Assembly: GCF_050947875.1 (NCBI RefSeq)
Contig: NC_134569.1
Coordinates: 22,357,631 to 22,421,630 of the forward strand
DNA length: 64,000 nt
Origin: Dermacentor variabilis
Lineage: Eukaryota > Arthropoda > Arachnida > Ixodida > Ixodidae
Reading direction: 5' to 3'
How positions within the stretch are numbered: the stretch's first letter is position 1; each line of letters starts with the position of its first letter. This document shows, one piece after another, positions 10,660 to 22,056 of this stretch. The notes under the pieces are model-generated. The model made no database searches and was not told the DNA's origin. It saw nothing but the letters and a program-made list of their open reading frames with translations. The translations under genes were made by a program, and so were the position numbers.

Positions 10660-10973
10660 GATGGGATGCCTTCAACGTGAATGGCCAGAAATTCTCCACT
10701 TTCGACCGTGATAACGACGTGTGGCCGCAGAACTGTGCAGTCACATTCCGTGGTGCCTGGTGGTACAGCGCGTGCCACGGGTCCAACCTGAACGGCCTGA
10801 ACCTAAACGGCCACCACGACAGCTACGCCGACGGCATCGAGTGGAGCGCTCGCGGTGTCGGCGCCCCCGGCGTACAGTACTACTCGTACCCCAGCGCTTT
10901 CATGATGATCCGACCAGCAGGTTTCCTCTTAGACCGAAGAATCAGTGTGACAGTCACTGCACCTTCTTCATAA
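10660..10973 (+). CDS. Terminal exon of a fibrinogen-related lectin (ixoderin/techylectin-like), C-terminal part of the FReD
   Basis: About 104 codons of a fibrinogen C-terminal domain. A pyrimidine-rich tract ending CACTCAG at 10653-10659 is a strong 3' splice site. The exon begins GATGGGATGCC and the frame runs to TAA at 10971-10973. Visible family marks: the calcium-binding DRDND loop (10704-10718), the two cysteines of the conserved disulfide (NCAV at about 10731 and ACHG at about 10770), [13 protein letters not shown], a [10 protein letters not shown] stretch, and the closing MMIRPAGF. No lesions are seen, so this may be a live gene whose upstream exons lie outside the window or could not be seen. 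Tick and horseshoe crab proteins of this family are secreted lectins used in innate immunity. The specific paralogue cannot be named. Confidence 0.85.
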
Positions 10974-11005
10974 TCGAAGGCGTGGTGCGTGGTAGTGTGT
11001 ACCAC

Positions 11006-11247
11006 ACCCGCCGTGGTTGCTCAGTGGCTATGGTGTTGGGCTGCTGAGCACGAGATCGCGGGATCGAATCCCGGCCACGGCGGCCGCATTTCGGTGGGGG
11101 CGAAATGCGAAAACACCCGTGTGCTTAGATTTAGGTGCACGTTAAAGAACCCCAGGTGGTCAAAATTTCCGGAGTCCTCCACTACGGCGTGCCTCATAAT
11201 CAGAAAGTGGTTTTGACACGTTAAACCCCAAATATTATTATTATTAT
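11006..11247 (+). mobile_element. Ruka tRNA-derived SINE with perfect target duplication
   Basis: tRNA-like head (CCGCCGTGGTTGCTCAGTGG with box A, GGGATCGAATCCC as box B), body (GCGGCCGCATTTCGGTGGGG, GGTGCACGTTAAAGAACCCC, CACTACGGCGTGCCTCATAA) and an ATT-rich tail. It is flanked by TAGTGTGTACCAC at 10993-11005 and 11248-11260, a perfect 13-bp target site duplication. It sits 32 bp after the fibrinogen stop codon, so probably in that gene's 3' UTR. Confidence 0.92.
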
Positions 11248-11260
11248 TAGTGTGTACCAC

Positions 11261-12166
11261 GATCGAAAGCTATTAGCGAATCACTTAAGTGCGGTTCGTC
11301 TGTACTGACGCCACCTGGCTGACATCATCTAACCAATACTACTAAAAAAATAAGGAATGGTGATTTTTGTTTACTATACATTGTGCTTAACGGCGCAACA
11401 GACACAGACAGTGCACAGCCAACACGACACAAAAAAGACACACAAGAGCATTCTCTCTTTTTCGCGTCGTTAAAGATAATTTTAGTAAACTACACAAACT
11501 TACCGAGTATTCAACCAATCCTCTTGAACATGATTGTTGTACATCTTTGGCGGGTGTAAAAGTATTGGTGAGCAGACCATAACCACGTTAACAAAAAATT
11601 TCCACTTCCTAATGATGGCTGAATCAATGCTCTCACTTTGATCAGAACATGATTTGGTTGTGTAAGGTGACCACTTGCGTTACATTTCTGCTCAGCCAGT
11701 GACAGTGTACGCCTATGCAAAGTTATGAGTATCACATATTGCTTTTGTTGCGTCTTTGACGAATGGCGCGTGTCCATGAGAGGGACTTTTGGGCACTTCT
11801 TGCAAGAGACTACTTTTTCACCCTCAGAGGCAGATGCCCACCAAACACAAGCGGCTAGACTTCCTCGGCGGCGCCTCGGACTATCATTAACCGCCACTAA
11901 TCACAGTTGTGCTTCTCCACGGCAGACTTCTCCACGGCGTCTTGCGCTGGAGTTGAGGTATAGTAGCGGCGCCTGGTGGCGGCGCGCGAAACGTTATCTG
12001 GGTAGCACTGGCTTGGGTAGTATTGAGCCCTGGCTGTGGCGAAGCACGTTTATAGCCCGAGTTTTGCTTCAATTCGCGCTTTTTTCTGCCATGTTGCGAG
12101 TGTGAAAAAGCTCGTCACTTCTCACAGACCACGCCGACCACGCTGCGAGCTCGCCGCAGCCTATAG
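11261..12166. other. No gene recognised; 3' flank of the fibrinogen gene, then GC-rich DNA before the THAP segment
   Basis: No clear AATAAA was seen soon after the fibrinogen stop (there is an AAAAAAATAAGG at about 11344-11355). From about 11860 the sequence becomes GC-rich (GGCGGCGCGCGAAAC, CTGCCATGTTGCG) and could be a promoter or 5' leader for the THAP segment. Open frames here have no recognisable product. Confidence 0.35.
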
Positions 12167-12454
12167 TTTAACGAAAACGGACTCTCTGTGAGATGTAATG
12201 CTGGAAGCAGAAGGGTCGGCGACGCCGTTCCGGAGAGACCTAGCTCAGCCTCGAAAAAGCGTCACCGCCGTTACTTCTGCATCGTGGGCTGCCATAAACA
12301 AAAAGGCCTGAATCCCAACATCAGATTCTACCGTTTTCCTTCAAGGCCTCACGAAGCGGAGCGTCGTACGTGCTGGATAGCTGCAGTTAATCGCGCTGGG
12401 CAAGCGAAATTTTGCGCCATGCTGACTGCTTCGCCTGTCTTGAAGCTTGCTTGA
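12167..12454 (+). pseudogene. N-terminal half of a THAP zinc-finger domain (exon or relic)
   Basis: The frame reads YFCIVGCHKQKG, then IRFYRFPSRP, then ERRTCWIAAVNR, the first half of a THAP (C2CH) DNA-binding domain: the CxxxC pair, the FxxFP block and the WIxAVxR block are all present. The second half (the C..H pair and the AVPTIF-type box) is absent: the frame drifts and stops at 12452. There is no in-frame ATG between the upstream stop at 12164 and the domain. The segment is therefore either an exon whose start and end lie in other exons (a GC-type donor GGGCAAGC near 12397 is conceivable) or a dead fragment. THAP domains occur in host regulators and in P-element-type transposases, and the sequence does not decide between them. 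Confidence 0.5.
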
Positions 12455-13639
12455 TCATCTGCGTCCTAAAATTCGGTCTTTTGCACCTACAGTCCCGATG
12501 GCAGACCGACATAGCAGCAGGCATGGCTGGTGATTCCCGATTCGAGACCCGGCCACAGCGACAATTAACAATTCGACCGGTGCGAAGTGGTGAAGTGACC
12601 AGCTGTGTGCAAATAAGCACAAATGGTCGGGATGATTCGGTGACAATGCACTACCCCACTACGAGCAGCACAGGTTATAGAGCTAAATGTTATCATCCTT
12701 GACCTCAAGCCAGCACGTTGAGGCAGCGCAGCAAGGTAGTATTGATTGCAGCACATCGATGTTCGAGCGCTATCATTAAAAGCTACATCAAGCGAGCAGC
12801 GCACGAGCTCGTGCTGCGGCGCGATTCGCACGTACGTTACTGCGAGCTCATATGCATTGCATCAGTTATTTATCAGTTGCCAAAGGGACAGATAGGCGCT
12901 ACTACAGCGCAGGCATAACTACTTGTCTAGCGGCATGCAGTCAACAAAGGTTGCAGGAGGCCCGCCATTTCGCGGCATGTCGAAAGACCGCTGCCGTCGC
13001 GGCGCGTACCGTCGTGTACTCGAGCAGTTTCGTACACATGACGTCTGCTTATCGCTTCTGCGAATTCATTTATAGCAAGCATTTTCTCGCGTTTGTGCGC
13101 CTGAATCTAGCAGCGTGCAAACTTTACCTGAAGTTCAACTTTGTACGCGACTCGCTTCACTTGCGATTGACACCGCGCTAAAACTTCGCCGCTTATTTCT
13201 TGAACGGCGTACACGTATTCGGCGTTTCATAATTTCTTGCCATTACGCAGCGTGCCACCTCTGAAAAAATCTTCGGCGCCCGATATTCGCTGCAAGCCGT
13301 GGTACAACACAAACGAAATTGGCGGGTCCATATTGTAAACATGCCTTCCGAAGCAGACGACCGAGCTTGGTACTACCCAGATCAGGACAGAGGGCGCTTT
13401 TTAGCGCCATTTTCGCAGCGCCCTGTGGGCAATGCAAGAGCCCCATAAAATATTTTTCTTGAAGCGAGAGCTGTGCCGACACTCAACGAGCTGCGCTTAC
13501 CTTACACTGCATTTTTTTTTCAAGGGTCAGGACTTTAACATCACTTTATGCATCTATAAAAACATACATGCATGTATGTATCCATGCATATATGTATGTA
13601 TAGTTTTCACAAACTACTATATTGGTTCTACTACCAGAA
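12455..13639. other. No gene recognised
   Basis: Moderately GC-rich DNA without a supported coding segment, SINE or LTR. A short ATGTATG-type run occurs near 13567-13601. Confidence 0.4.
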
Positions 13640-13806
13640 CCACGATATGATATGAGCACGCCGCAGTTGGGTCTCCGGATTAATTTGGACCACTTGGGTT
13701 TCTTTAGCGTGCACCCAATGCTTCGTATACGGGCGTTTTTTGCATTTCGCCTCAATTCAAATGTGGCCGCCGCAATCTGGATTTGATCCCGCGACCTCAT
13801 GCTTAA
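13640..13806 (-). mobile_element. Ruka SINE fragment, reverse orientation
   Basis: Reverse complement of the Ruka body: GGGTCTCCGGATTAATTTGG, CACTTGGGTTTCTTTAGCGT, GCATTTCGCCTC, then the box-B-like GATTTGATCCCGCGACCTCA. The tRNA-like head is cut short near 13806 and the tail side is diverged. Confidence 0.8.
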
Positions 13807-16079
13807 AGGAATCTTTATTGAAGCTGTCGTTGTCGTTGTCCTTATTGTCTTTGTTGTTGTTGTTTTTCACGGCACCCAGTGGTTCCCCAACGTTTTATCG
13901 GGATTATGTACGTCGCAAACAAAAGAAGAAAGAGCGCGAGCGTACTACAAAGAAGCACGACAACAAAAATGTTGTGGCGAAATTAGAAGCGAGACCACCC
14001 AACTAGCCTTCACCGAACGCGTACAGCTATGAGGACCCACGTCCACCACCTTTCGTTACTCCACTGTTCCTACATGATAAAGACCGCTGACCAGATGTCA
14101 CCTGCGCCCATTAATCTGCCTAAGGCATCACTGTGTTCGCTCACACCGGAGCCCAAAAGTGCCTTCGTTGAGCACACAGCGCAGGTGAAACTCCCACAAG
14201 GGATGGAAAGGAACGCTGCAAAAGCAATGTTCTTCTAAGCGAAGAGGGAATGCCCTCACTGACAAACCACAACTGGACTGGGCGAAAATTGAATAGACTG
14301 GCGTCTTCCCTGATGGAATACGCCGCTGGAACTCGGCTGTAAAGACAAACGGAATGTGCGCGCACGTGCCTTCACCTACATTGAGTACATATATATTGGC
14401 GGGCTTTGATAAGACCTGAACATCGACCGACTCTGCAGACATAATACGCAGTGACGCCAACCATCTCCTTCCTTTCCTGTTTGCCATATCGTATTTAGTC
14501 CTTAGCATAAACTGGCGTTCTGCCCTCAGTACGAACTGTTACTTGGGAGTCAACACCCTCTGTTGTCCCTCCTTGGTATTTATTTATCTATATTTTACCG
14601 CGCGGATATGTGCTGTTAACACTGGTACGAAAAATTCATCCCCAACTAGTTCACTAGAAAAATTTATTGAAGTTCACCAACCATGCTATTCTTCTAGGCT
14701 AATGCTACGCTGCACCTAAGTTAATAAAGCTATACAAAACGGACTGACGTTCGGAGTTCAAATGTGGCTACGTTAACGATGCAGCGTCAGGCAAATTGAA
14801 GGTTATTTTTTTATGAAACGTGGATTACGTTTGGCTAAAGTATATCTACACTCTGCCCAACACACAATGTTCGTCAGGCCGTGCACAAAGAAACAAAGAA
14901 TATAAAAGAAAGAGAAGAAAAAGTCAGTGTTGAAAAAGGAAGCCATGGTCATTTCTGTATATTATGCAACTTTGTGTATAGGTATTTCAATGTGAAGTAC
15001 CAGAAGAAAGTGGCGACAAATGCAACTTTCCTTCCATTCGTTGCACGTAGGACGTGTTCCCGTAATGGAGGGAGCTAATCTGCTAGACAGTCATACCTTT
15101 TATCCTATCGCTTCCCTGAAAGAAAAAAAAATATGTAATCCGACCTCACACATTGTGGGAAATATTATTATGCCAAGCATTTCGCAGGCAACTGGTTATC
15201 CATAGAGCTTGATTTGCCGCTACTCAATGTGGTACCACAATTCTGTGTCGGGCGAGCAGCTGTTCGTGTCAAGTGAGGGTGTGTGAGGCGACAATGGCAT
15301 GACGACGACAACGACGATGGCTTGACGACGGGTTTATTGTACTCCCGTGATGAAATGTAAGAATGATCCGCTCGGACCTCGGGCCGAGCCCAAAGCTAGG
15401 GCACTGAGCCGATCCCGAAGATCGTGCGATGTCACACAACACGTTGCTGCCACAGGGCAAGACCGGGAAAACTGGCAAGTTCTAGCATGAGGCAAGCAAT
15501 CTGTTGCTACGTGACTTGACGCATGCGCCAACCGTCTCAAACCGCTAGCTTACACGTGCGAGGGAGTGCGGTAAAGTTGTCATTCTGTCATGTTGAGAAC
15601 CCTGGTTCATATTCCACCATCGGACACGCTATTTATCTTCAATGAACGACAGCTTGAGTGAGGCTCCCCCGCTTCAATCCTCTTGTCAAGTAAAGGCACC
15701 CTAACAACATACAGCTTACAATGCACAATGTTAAGGATTACACACACTCTGGTGCACACGAGAGGAGAGAACGTGTGACGTCACAGCTAAGCACCTGCTC
15801 ACAACCGGCTGCGGCGCGAATACAGGTACGACACGGAGGCTACCCCTATGGTGACAAAAACAATGTAACATTAAAGTAACTAAAGAATTCGCAATAAAAG
15901 ACGCGAAGATGTTGGAAATGCTTGCAGAAACGCAAACGTCCGTCCCACTGTCTCTGAAAGAAAGAGGTCTTCAAGAGAAGAGGCTCTATTTCTATGATTA
16001 TGCGGGTGCTAAATTTTGAAGCCTAATTCAACACTAATCGTATAGCCATGGTACTAAAAGGAATAAAAATGATATACAT
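13807..16079. other. No gene recognised; one possible degenerate tRNA-like SINE near 15555-15640
   Basis: No supported coding segment. Near 15555-15640 there is a box-A-like GAGGGAGTGCGGTAAAG and a box-B-like GAACCCTGGTTCATATTCC about 40 bp later, suggesting an old tRNA-derived SINE. A few ATGACGACGACAAC units near 15298-15330 resemble the larger minisatellite at 52815-53275. Confidence 0.35.
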
Positions 16080-16239
16080 TGCTACGGAACAGTATTTGCG
16101 TTGACGAAGAGGCGAGCAGTGTGAAGACGACGACGACCATTAGAGGCTAGCGCGTGCTGTAGCCTCCTGGCCAAGTGCGACGTATTTCTTTGTAAATATA
16201 CTTGTATATAGCTTTTGATCTGCGTTTTCCTACGTATCA
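16080..16239 (+). repeat. 5' LTR of the Gypsy element
   Basis: 160 bp, TGCTACGG...TATCA, with TG...CA ends. About ten differences from the 3' LTR by eye, roughly 94% identity. Confidence 0.93.
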
Positions 16240-16313
16240 TATCTGGTGGAGGTGGACGTTCCCTGTACCTCGTCACGAAGCTTCGCAGTGGATGGTACGT
16301 CGAGCCTTCCTTC

Positions 16314-17355
16314 ATGGGTCCCGGCGACGACAACTCGACTCCGCCGGCTTCGACACCTGCTGCCACTTCGACCAGCTACATCACTCTCCCCGCTCCCAGT
16401 GATCCTGGCATATTCTCAGGCAAAGATGGGGAAGACGTCGAGGACTGGATCAGCCTGTACGTACACGTCAGCCGCAATAACCGGTGAGACCCTACTATCA
16501 TGCTCGCCAACGTATTCTTTTACCTCGGTGGCACACCTCGAGTTCGGTTACGGACGCACGAAGATGAGCTCACCAGTTGGGATGCGCTTAAGCAAAAGCT
16601 CCGAAACTTGTTCGGCAACCCCTACGGTCACCAACCTGTCGCGCAGAAGGCGCTTTCCGGCCGTGTGCAGACGTCAGTTATAAAAGAGTGCCGCCGCCTA
16701 GAACTCGCTAAAAGACAACGTACCGACCAGCAGTTTGCCCGTCTGCCCAACACGCCAGCGAGAACTTCCTGTGCCGACGCTCCTCGTCCCAACAACACTG
16801 GCGATGTTACGAGGATCGTCCGGCGTGAGATTGAGGCCGCCTATCCGGCTGCCTTCGACCCCAGCCCCTCAAACGCACCTGCAGTCACGGCTTCCCTTAT
16901 CCAGGCAGTTGTCCACCAGGAGTTCGCAAACATGGGTCTTCGCACCGTCTGCTCGGTCCATCGCCCTGATACCTACCCGGATTCTTCGATTCCGCCCCGT
17001 CCCGCATCTTCTTGCCCACCACGTTTCCGCAACCCATCTGAATGGCGCACTGCTGACGACAAGCACATTTGTTTTCACTGCCATCGAGTCAGGCACATTT
17101 CTCGTCACTGTCGCAGTGGCTGGAGTTCCCCGAACAGGTCTACTTATACTGCCTACTCTCGCCCCCCCCCCCCCAGATGGCCCTTCTCGTCCCTATGCCG
17201 CACACTCCGATATTGCTGCCACTGATTCTCCTGCGCCGAACCATTATCGTTCGCCTTCGTCCCAACGACGACAATCTCACTCTTCCCAGCCCCGTCGCTC
17301 CTATTCGCCGACTCCCTTGGGACGCCGCTTCCAGCCGGAAAACTACATGATGTAG
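16314..17355 (+). pseudogene. Gypsy gag, with zinc knuckle
   Basis: Starts at ATG 16314 (MGPGDDNSTPP) in the frame that continues through the capsid-like region (IFSGKDGEDVEDWISLY, then ANVFFYLGGTPRVRL). An in-frame TGA at 16485-16487 interrupts it where related proteins carry Trp. A CCHC zinc knuckle is intact at 17070-17111 (C-x2-C-x4-H-x4-C, starting CFHCHRVRH). A C-run at about 17162-17174 shifts the frame, after which a Ser/Arg/Pro-rich C-terminus reads on to 17355. Gag would form the particle and bind element RNA. Confidence 0.85.
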
Positions 17356-17375
17356 CGCCCCGAGGTGACGCTGCA

Positions 17376-18221
17376 TTGCTCCCTACGCCGCCAAATCCTC
17401 TACTGACGTTGCCCACTCATCTGAACCTTCTTGACGTCCAAGTCGACGGTGTTTTTGTGTCTGCTCTTATAGACACTGGGGCGCATTTGTCGGTAATGAG
17501 CGCTGACCTTCGTAACCGGCTGAAGAAAATAATCACGCCCGCCACGACGCCTGTTCTCCGTGTCGCCGATGGCGGAATAGCCCCCGTAATTGGTATGTGT
17601 GCCGCCCGCGTCTCCTTCGCCGATCGCTCCACTATCGTGCTATTCACAGTCATCGCCTACTGTCCCCACGACATCATCCTCGGCTTAGACTTCCTCTCCG
17701 CACATTCTGCCCTCATCGATTGTTCCGCCAGTACTCTCCGCCCTGACCTGCCTGTTCTGGATCCCGCTGAACTACACCCCAGTCGCCTCAGTCCCGTCGA
17801 CTTTGTTCTCTTGCCAACTTCGGCACTGACTTACGTTGAATTAGTCTCTACCCCACCAGTTCCCGACGGTCACTACATCGCGGCTCCTATGCAAGACGTC
17901 CTCCTTACACACGGGATCACAGTACCTCATACAGTTTTATCTATTACGGCGAATTGCGTCTGCCTGCCAGTAGTCAATTTTAGCTTGACGACACAAGTGC
18001 TGCCACGCGGGATGTCTCTGGCCCAGCTTTGCTCATTCGAGGATCACTCAGTAGCATCTATTGCAGTAGACGACAATTCAGTCGAGCCTCCTCTACCATC
18101 GCAGTCGGCAACTTGTACCATCGCCGACTTACAGAAAATGATTGCGCCCGACATGCCGTCCGAGCACGCTCGCGAGCTCTACCGCGTTCTATTTTCCTAC
18201 CACGATATTTTTTTACTTTAA
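17376..18221 (+). pseudogene. Gypsy protease and start of RT region
   Basis: One open frame containing the retropepsin motif ALIDTGAHLSVMS (about 17463-17500, catalytic DTG) and the second block DIILGLDFLSAH (about 17671-17706). It runs on to a SYHDIF motif at about 18195, where a short T-rich run at 18209-18220 breaks the frame just before the RT domain. The protease itself looks intact; only its fusion to RT is lost. Confidence 0.87.
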
Positions 18222-19560
18222 CGACCGTCCTTTGGCCCAAACTACAGCTATTAAACACCGCTATAATACCGGCGATGCACCTCCTATTCATTGCCGCCCG
18301 TATCGAATGTCACCGGCTCAGTGTAAAGTTTTTCACGCCGAAGTTCGCAAAATGCTTGCCAAGAACATTATTGAACCGTCATGTAGTCCATGGGCGTCAC
18401 CTGTTGTACTGGTAAAAAATAAGGATGGCTCATGGCGCTATTGCGTGGATTATCAGCACCTTAACAGGGTTACCAAAAAGGACATGTATCCCCTACCTCG
18501 AATTGATGGCACCCTTGACTGCCTCCACGGTGTTCGCTATTTATCCTCTATTGACCTTCGCTCCGGCTACTGGCAGGTTGCCGTGGACGATCTCGACCGC
18601 GAAAAAACTGCTTTTGTAACACCCTACGGTCTTTATCGATTCAAAGTGATGCCGTTCGGTCTATGCAACACCCCTGCCGCTTTTGAACGCATGATGGACT
18701 CCCTTCTTCACGGTTTCAAATGGTCCACGTGCTTGTGCTACTTGAACGACGTTATAGTATTCTCCCCAACGTTCGCTACGCACCTCGAGCGCCTCTCGGC
18801 AGTCCTGTGCGTTTTTCGTCGATCCGGTCTGCAACTCAACGCATCGTAGTGCCAATTCGGCCGTCGCCAGATTACCGTCCTTGGACATCTCGTTGAGGCG
18901 AATGGAGTGCAGCCGGACCCAGGAAAGATCCATGCTGTTACGCACTTCCCTGTTCCGAAGTGTGTCAATGATTTGCGCAGCTTCATCGGCGGTTGTTCGT
19001 ACTTCCGTCATTTCGTGAAAAATTTCGCGGCCATAGCACGACCACTAACCGAGCTTTTGAAAAAAAGACGCCCCTTTCCAGTGGGGCGATATTTAGGCCT
19101 CTGCATTCTCGCATCTCATTGACAATTCTCACAACGCCTCCTGTTCTGGCCCATTTCGATCCTTCTGCGCCTACCGAAGTCCGTACTGATGCCATCGGTC
19201 ACGGAATTTGCACAGTACTGGCACAACGCCAGCGCGGCCACGAACGTGTTATCGCTTACGCCAGCAGGCTCCTCTCAACTGCGGCGCCCAACTATTCCAT
19301 CACTGAGCGTGAGTGTCTGGCCCCAGATTGGGCGGTTGCGAAGCTCCGCCCATACTTATATGGCCGACCCTTTTCCGTTGTCACAGACTATCACGCGCTT
19401 TGCTGGTTATGCTCACTGAAAGGTCCTACAGGAAGACTTGGTCGCTGGGCCTTACGCCTCCAACAATATTCGTATTCTGTCACCTACAAATCTGGACGAC
19501 TACACAAGGACGCTGACTGCCTGTCTCGCTACCCGGTAGGCGAGCCTGACAACGCCGACA
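18222..19560 (+). pseudogene. Gypsy reverse transcriptase and RNase H
   Basis: RT blocks in order: HCRPYRMSP (about 18291), IIEPSCSPWASPVVLVKNKD (18368-18427), WRYCVDYQHLN (18433-18465), LSSIDLRSGYWQ (18543), FVTPYGLYRFKVMPFGLCN (18613-18669). The active site at 18739-18750 reads YLND instead of YLDD, a single Asp-to-Asn change. A TAG at 18847-18849 interrupts the frame, which then continues in phase (GHLVEANGVQPDPGK) until a frameshift near 19070-19100. RNase H follows in a new frame ([37 protein letters not shown]). Confidence 0.9.
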
Positions 19561-19619
19561 GTAGTACCGCCAATGACATTTTCTCTGTGTCTGCCTTCGC
19601 TAACATCGCCCATGAGCAG

Positions 19620-20854
19620 TACTGAGACCTATCGCTGCGAGCTCTCATCGAGCGTCTGCGCTCTACACCTACCAACGCATCCGTTCGCCGATATGTCCTC
19701 AAGGGCGGCATTCTCTACCGAAGGAATTTCCTCCCTGATGGATCTGATCTTCTTCTTGTCGTGCCAAAACATCTACGACAGACTGTGCTCTTTGAGATGC
19801 ATGACGCACCCACTGCAGGACATCTTGGCGTAACCCGCACGTACGACCGCGTCCGCCACCGCTTCTATTGGCCTCGCACGCTCCGTCCGACGCTATGTTG
19901 CTGCCTGTGATCCCTGCCAGCGTCGGAAAACACCTCAGGTGCTACCTGCCGGTCATCTCCAGCCGATCACCGTCCCTGTGGAACCGTTCTTTCGTGTTGA
20001 ATTGGGCCTCCTCGGTCCCTTTCCCACGTCATCCTCTGGAAACAAATGGGTAGCCGTCGCAAATGATTACGCCACCCGATACGCTATCACTCGGGCTCTC
20101 CCTACCAGTTGCGCCACTGACGTCGCGGACTTTTTCTGGCGTGACATTATCTTGTTTCATGGCGCCCCGCGACAGCTGCTTACTGACCGTGGTCATAACT
20201 TCCTCTCGAAAGTTATCGCCGACATTGTGCGTTCCTGCTCCATTCAACACAAGCTGACTACCTGATACCATCCTCAAACCAATGGCCTGACAGAGCGGTT
20301 AAACCGTATACTCTTACCGATATGCTGTCCAAGTACGTTTCCAAGGACCACCACGACTGGGACATTTCCCTGCCTTACGTCGGATTTGCGTATAATTCTT
20401 CCCAGCACGACACCGCCGGATTTTCTCCGTTTTATCTACTGTACGGTCGCGAACCGACCTTGCCCCTAGACAAGGCACTTCCTGCTGCTGCGATCTCAAC
20501 AAGCGAGTATGCGCCGACGCCATCGCCCTCGCCGACCATGCACGCTAACTTGCCCGTACTCGACTGACGGCCTCACAAACCACTCAGCAGCGTCAGTACA
20601 ACGCCCGCCACCGTGACGTAGAGTGTATGCCTGGTGCGTTCGTGCTCCTGTGGTCGCCCTCTCATCACGTCGGACTTTCAGAGACGCTCCTTTCGCGATA
20701 CACAGGGCCCTACCACGTGCTGCGCCAGGTGACGCCTGTGACGTACGAAAATACTCCTGCGAGTTCAACCTCGTCCTCTACTCTGGCATCTAGTGATGTC
20801 GTGCACGTCAGTAGGCTCAAGGCCTACTACACCGCTTCCGAGTGGGGTCTTTAG
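19620..20854 (+). pseudogene. Gypsy integrase and pol C-terminus
   Basis: Broken into at least four frames. The zinc-binding region is near 19800-19870 (HDAPTAGHLGVTRTYDRVRH, RFYWPR). In the catalytic core at about 19990-20300, the position of the first catalytic Asp before LLGPFP is Gly (VELGLLGPFP). The second (LLTDRGHNF) and the Glu block (NGLTERLNR) are visible. The C-terminus at 20627-20854 reads GAFVLLWSP, TLLSRYTGPYHVLRQVTP and VVHVSRLKAYY, typical of Gypsy pol ends, and stops 35 bp before the 3' LTR. Confidence 0.87.
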
Positions 20855-20889
20855 TCGCTCCGGGACGGTGCTTTTGCCGCCGGGGGTAG

Positions 20890-21049
20890 TGCTACGGAAC
20901 AGTATTTGCGATGACGAAGAGGCGAGCAGTGTGAAGACGACGACGACGATTAGAGGCTAGCGCGGGCTGTTGCCTCTTGGCCAAGCGCGGCGTATTTCTT
21001 TGTAAATATGCTTGTATATAGCTTTTGATCTGCGTCTTCCTACGTAACA
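20890..21049 (+). repeat. 3' LTR of the Gypsy element
   Basis: 160 bp, TGCTACGG...TAACA, collinear with the 5' LTR with only substitutions. A short purine stretch (GGGGGTAG) precedes it. Confidence 0.93.
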
Positions 21050-22041
21050 ATATTTCTAACATTGTTAAATTATTATTGTATGTCCAACTTGTTTTTAGGG
21101 TGCTTTTAAAGGCAACTCCGGTGTTGTTTTTTTAACCGTATTAGAATATTCTTATACTCAAATACCATTTACAGTCGTGTCACCGGTAGTGGTAGGGTTT
21201 TTCAGTTTGTTTAGAAGCTCATAAATAATATTAAATAACCAATTAACGAGGTAGCGAAACGGAAACCGAAATGGTTAGCTGCTTCGTGGGACGTCCACGA
21301 TGAGTCGATGACGTAAGACCCTACACTTCCTCAATGTAAACACGCAGTGCACGTGGTGTTAACGCCAGAAAATTGAAGCTGACGATGTCTTCTGGCCACA
21401 CGGCGAGTTTTTCTAGCTTACTGTAACTAGACAGTGGTCATTTCAGCGACTGTACGAGTGCTGAAGGATTGACATTTTCCTTTTGACGCACCGCCAACGC
21501 GCGAGGTAGCTGACGAGGCCCAAGCTCAACGCATTGTGCTGCGGCAACACGAATAGAAGCACCGGTCATCAGGTCTGTCAAAATGATGATTGTCGGCTAT
21601 CGTCTCGCAGAAAAAGACGCCAGCGCCGTCGTTCCTGGGCGAAGTGATGGTGTAGACTCTGACGTCACAAACCCATGGTGGCCGGCAAAAAGTCATACAT
21701 TCGTCGTCCTGAATCGGGAACACGCAAATAATATTTAAAATTCATTTTCAGGAAAGCTAAATGACTTGCAGTCATATCGCTTGGCACAGATAATCAGAGT
21801 GCGAAGGAGAACGTATATTCGAAACTTTATTAAGGTCAGCGTACATGGGGGGGGGGGGGGGGGGGAGGGGATAACACAGGACGAATTTGTTTTTTTTTTA
21901 CCAATCTTTAGTCTAGCTGCACTGCGCGATGTGGCTACGTTGTTGGCCTTCGGATCTATTGTAGCATATGTTCAGCTGTCAACGGGCGCTGCGTTTAGCC
22001 TAAGCAACGTTTTGGGCCTGCCAACAAGAAATGTTCAAATA
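21050..22041. other. No gene recognised; G-run near 21848-21865
   Basis: AT-rich then mixed sequence. Open frames on either strand give no recognisable product. A G homopolymer lies at about 21848-21865. Confidence 0.4.
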
Positions 22042-22056
22042 GAGGTTTCATTACCT

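Larger units (their letters stand above)
16080..21049 (+). mobile_element. Ty3/Gypsy LTR retrotransposon, full length, inactive
   Basis: 4970 bp bounded by two 160-bp LTRs, with gag, protease, RT, RNase H and integrase in the standard Gypsy order. The flanking tetranucleotides ACAT (16076-16079) and ATAT (21050-21053) match at three of four positions and may be an eroded target duplication. Coding lesions (in-frame TGA in gag, several frameshifts, TAG in pol, RT active-site substitution, integrase Asp change) show that this copy is dead. Confidence 0.93.

Noticed and set aside
16076..21053. Perfect target duplication of the Gypsy element
   Set aside because: The flanks ACAT and ATAT agree at only three of four bases, so I list it as possible and not as proven.
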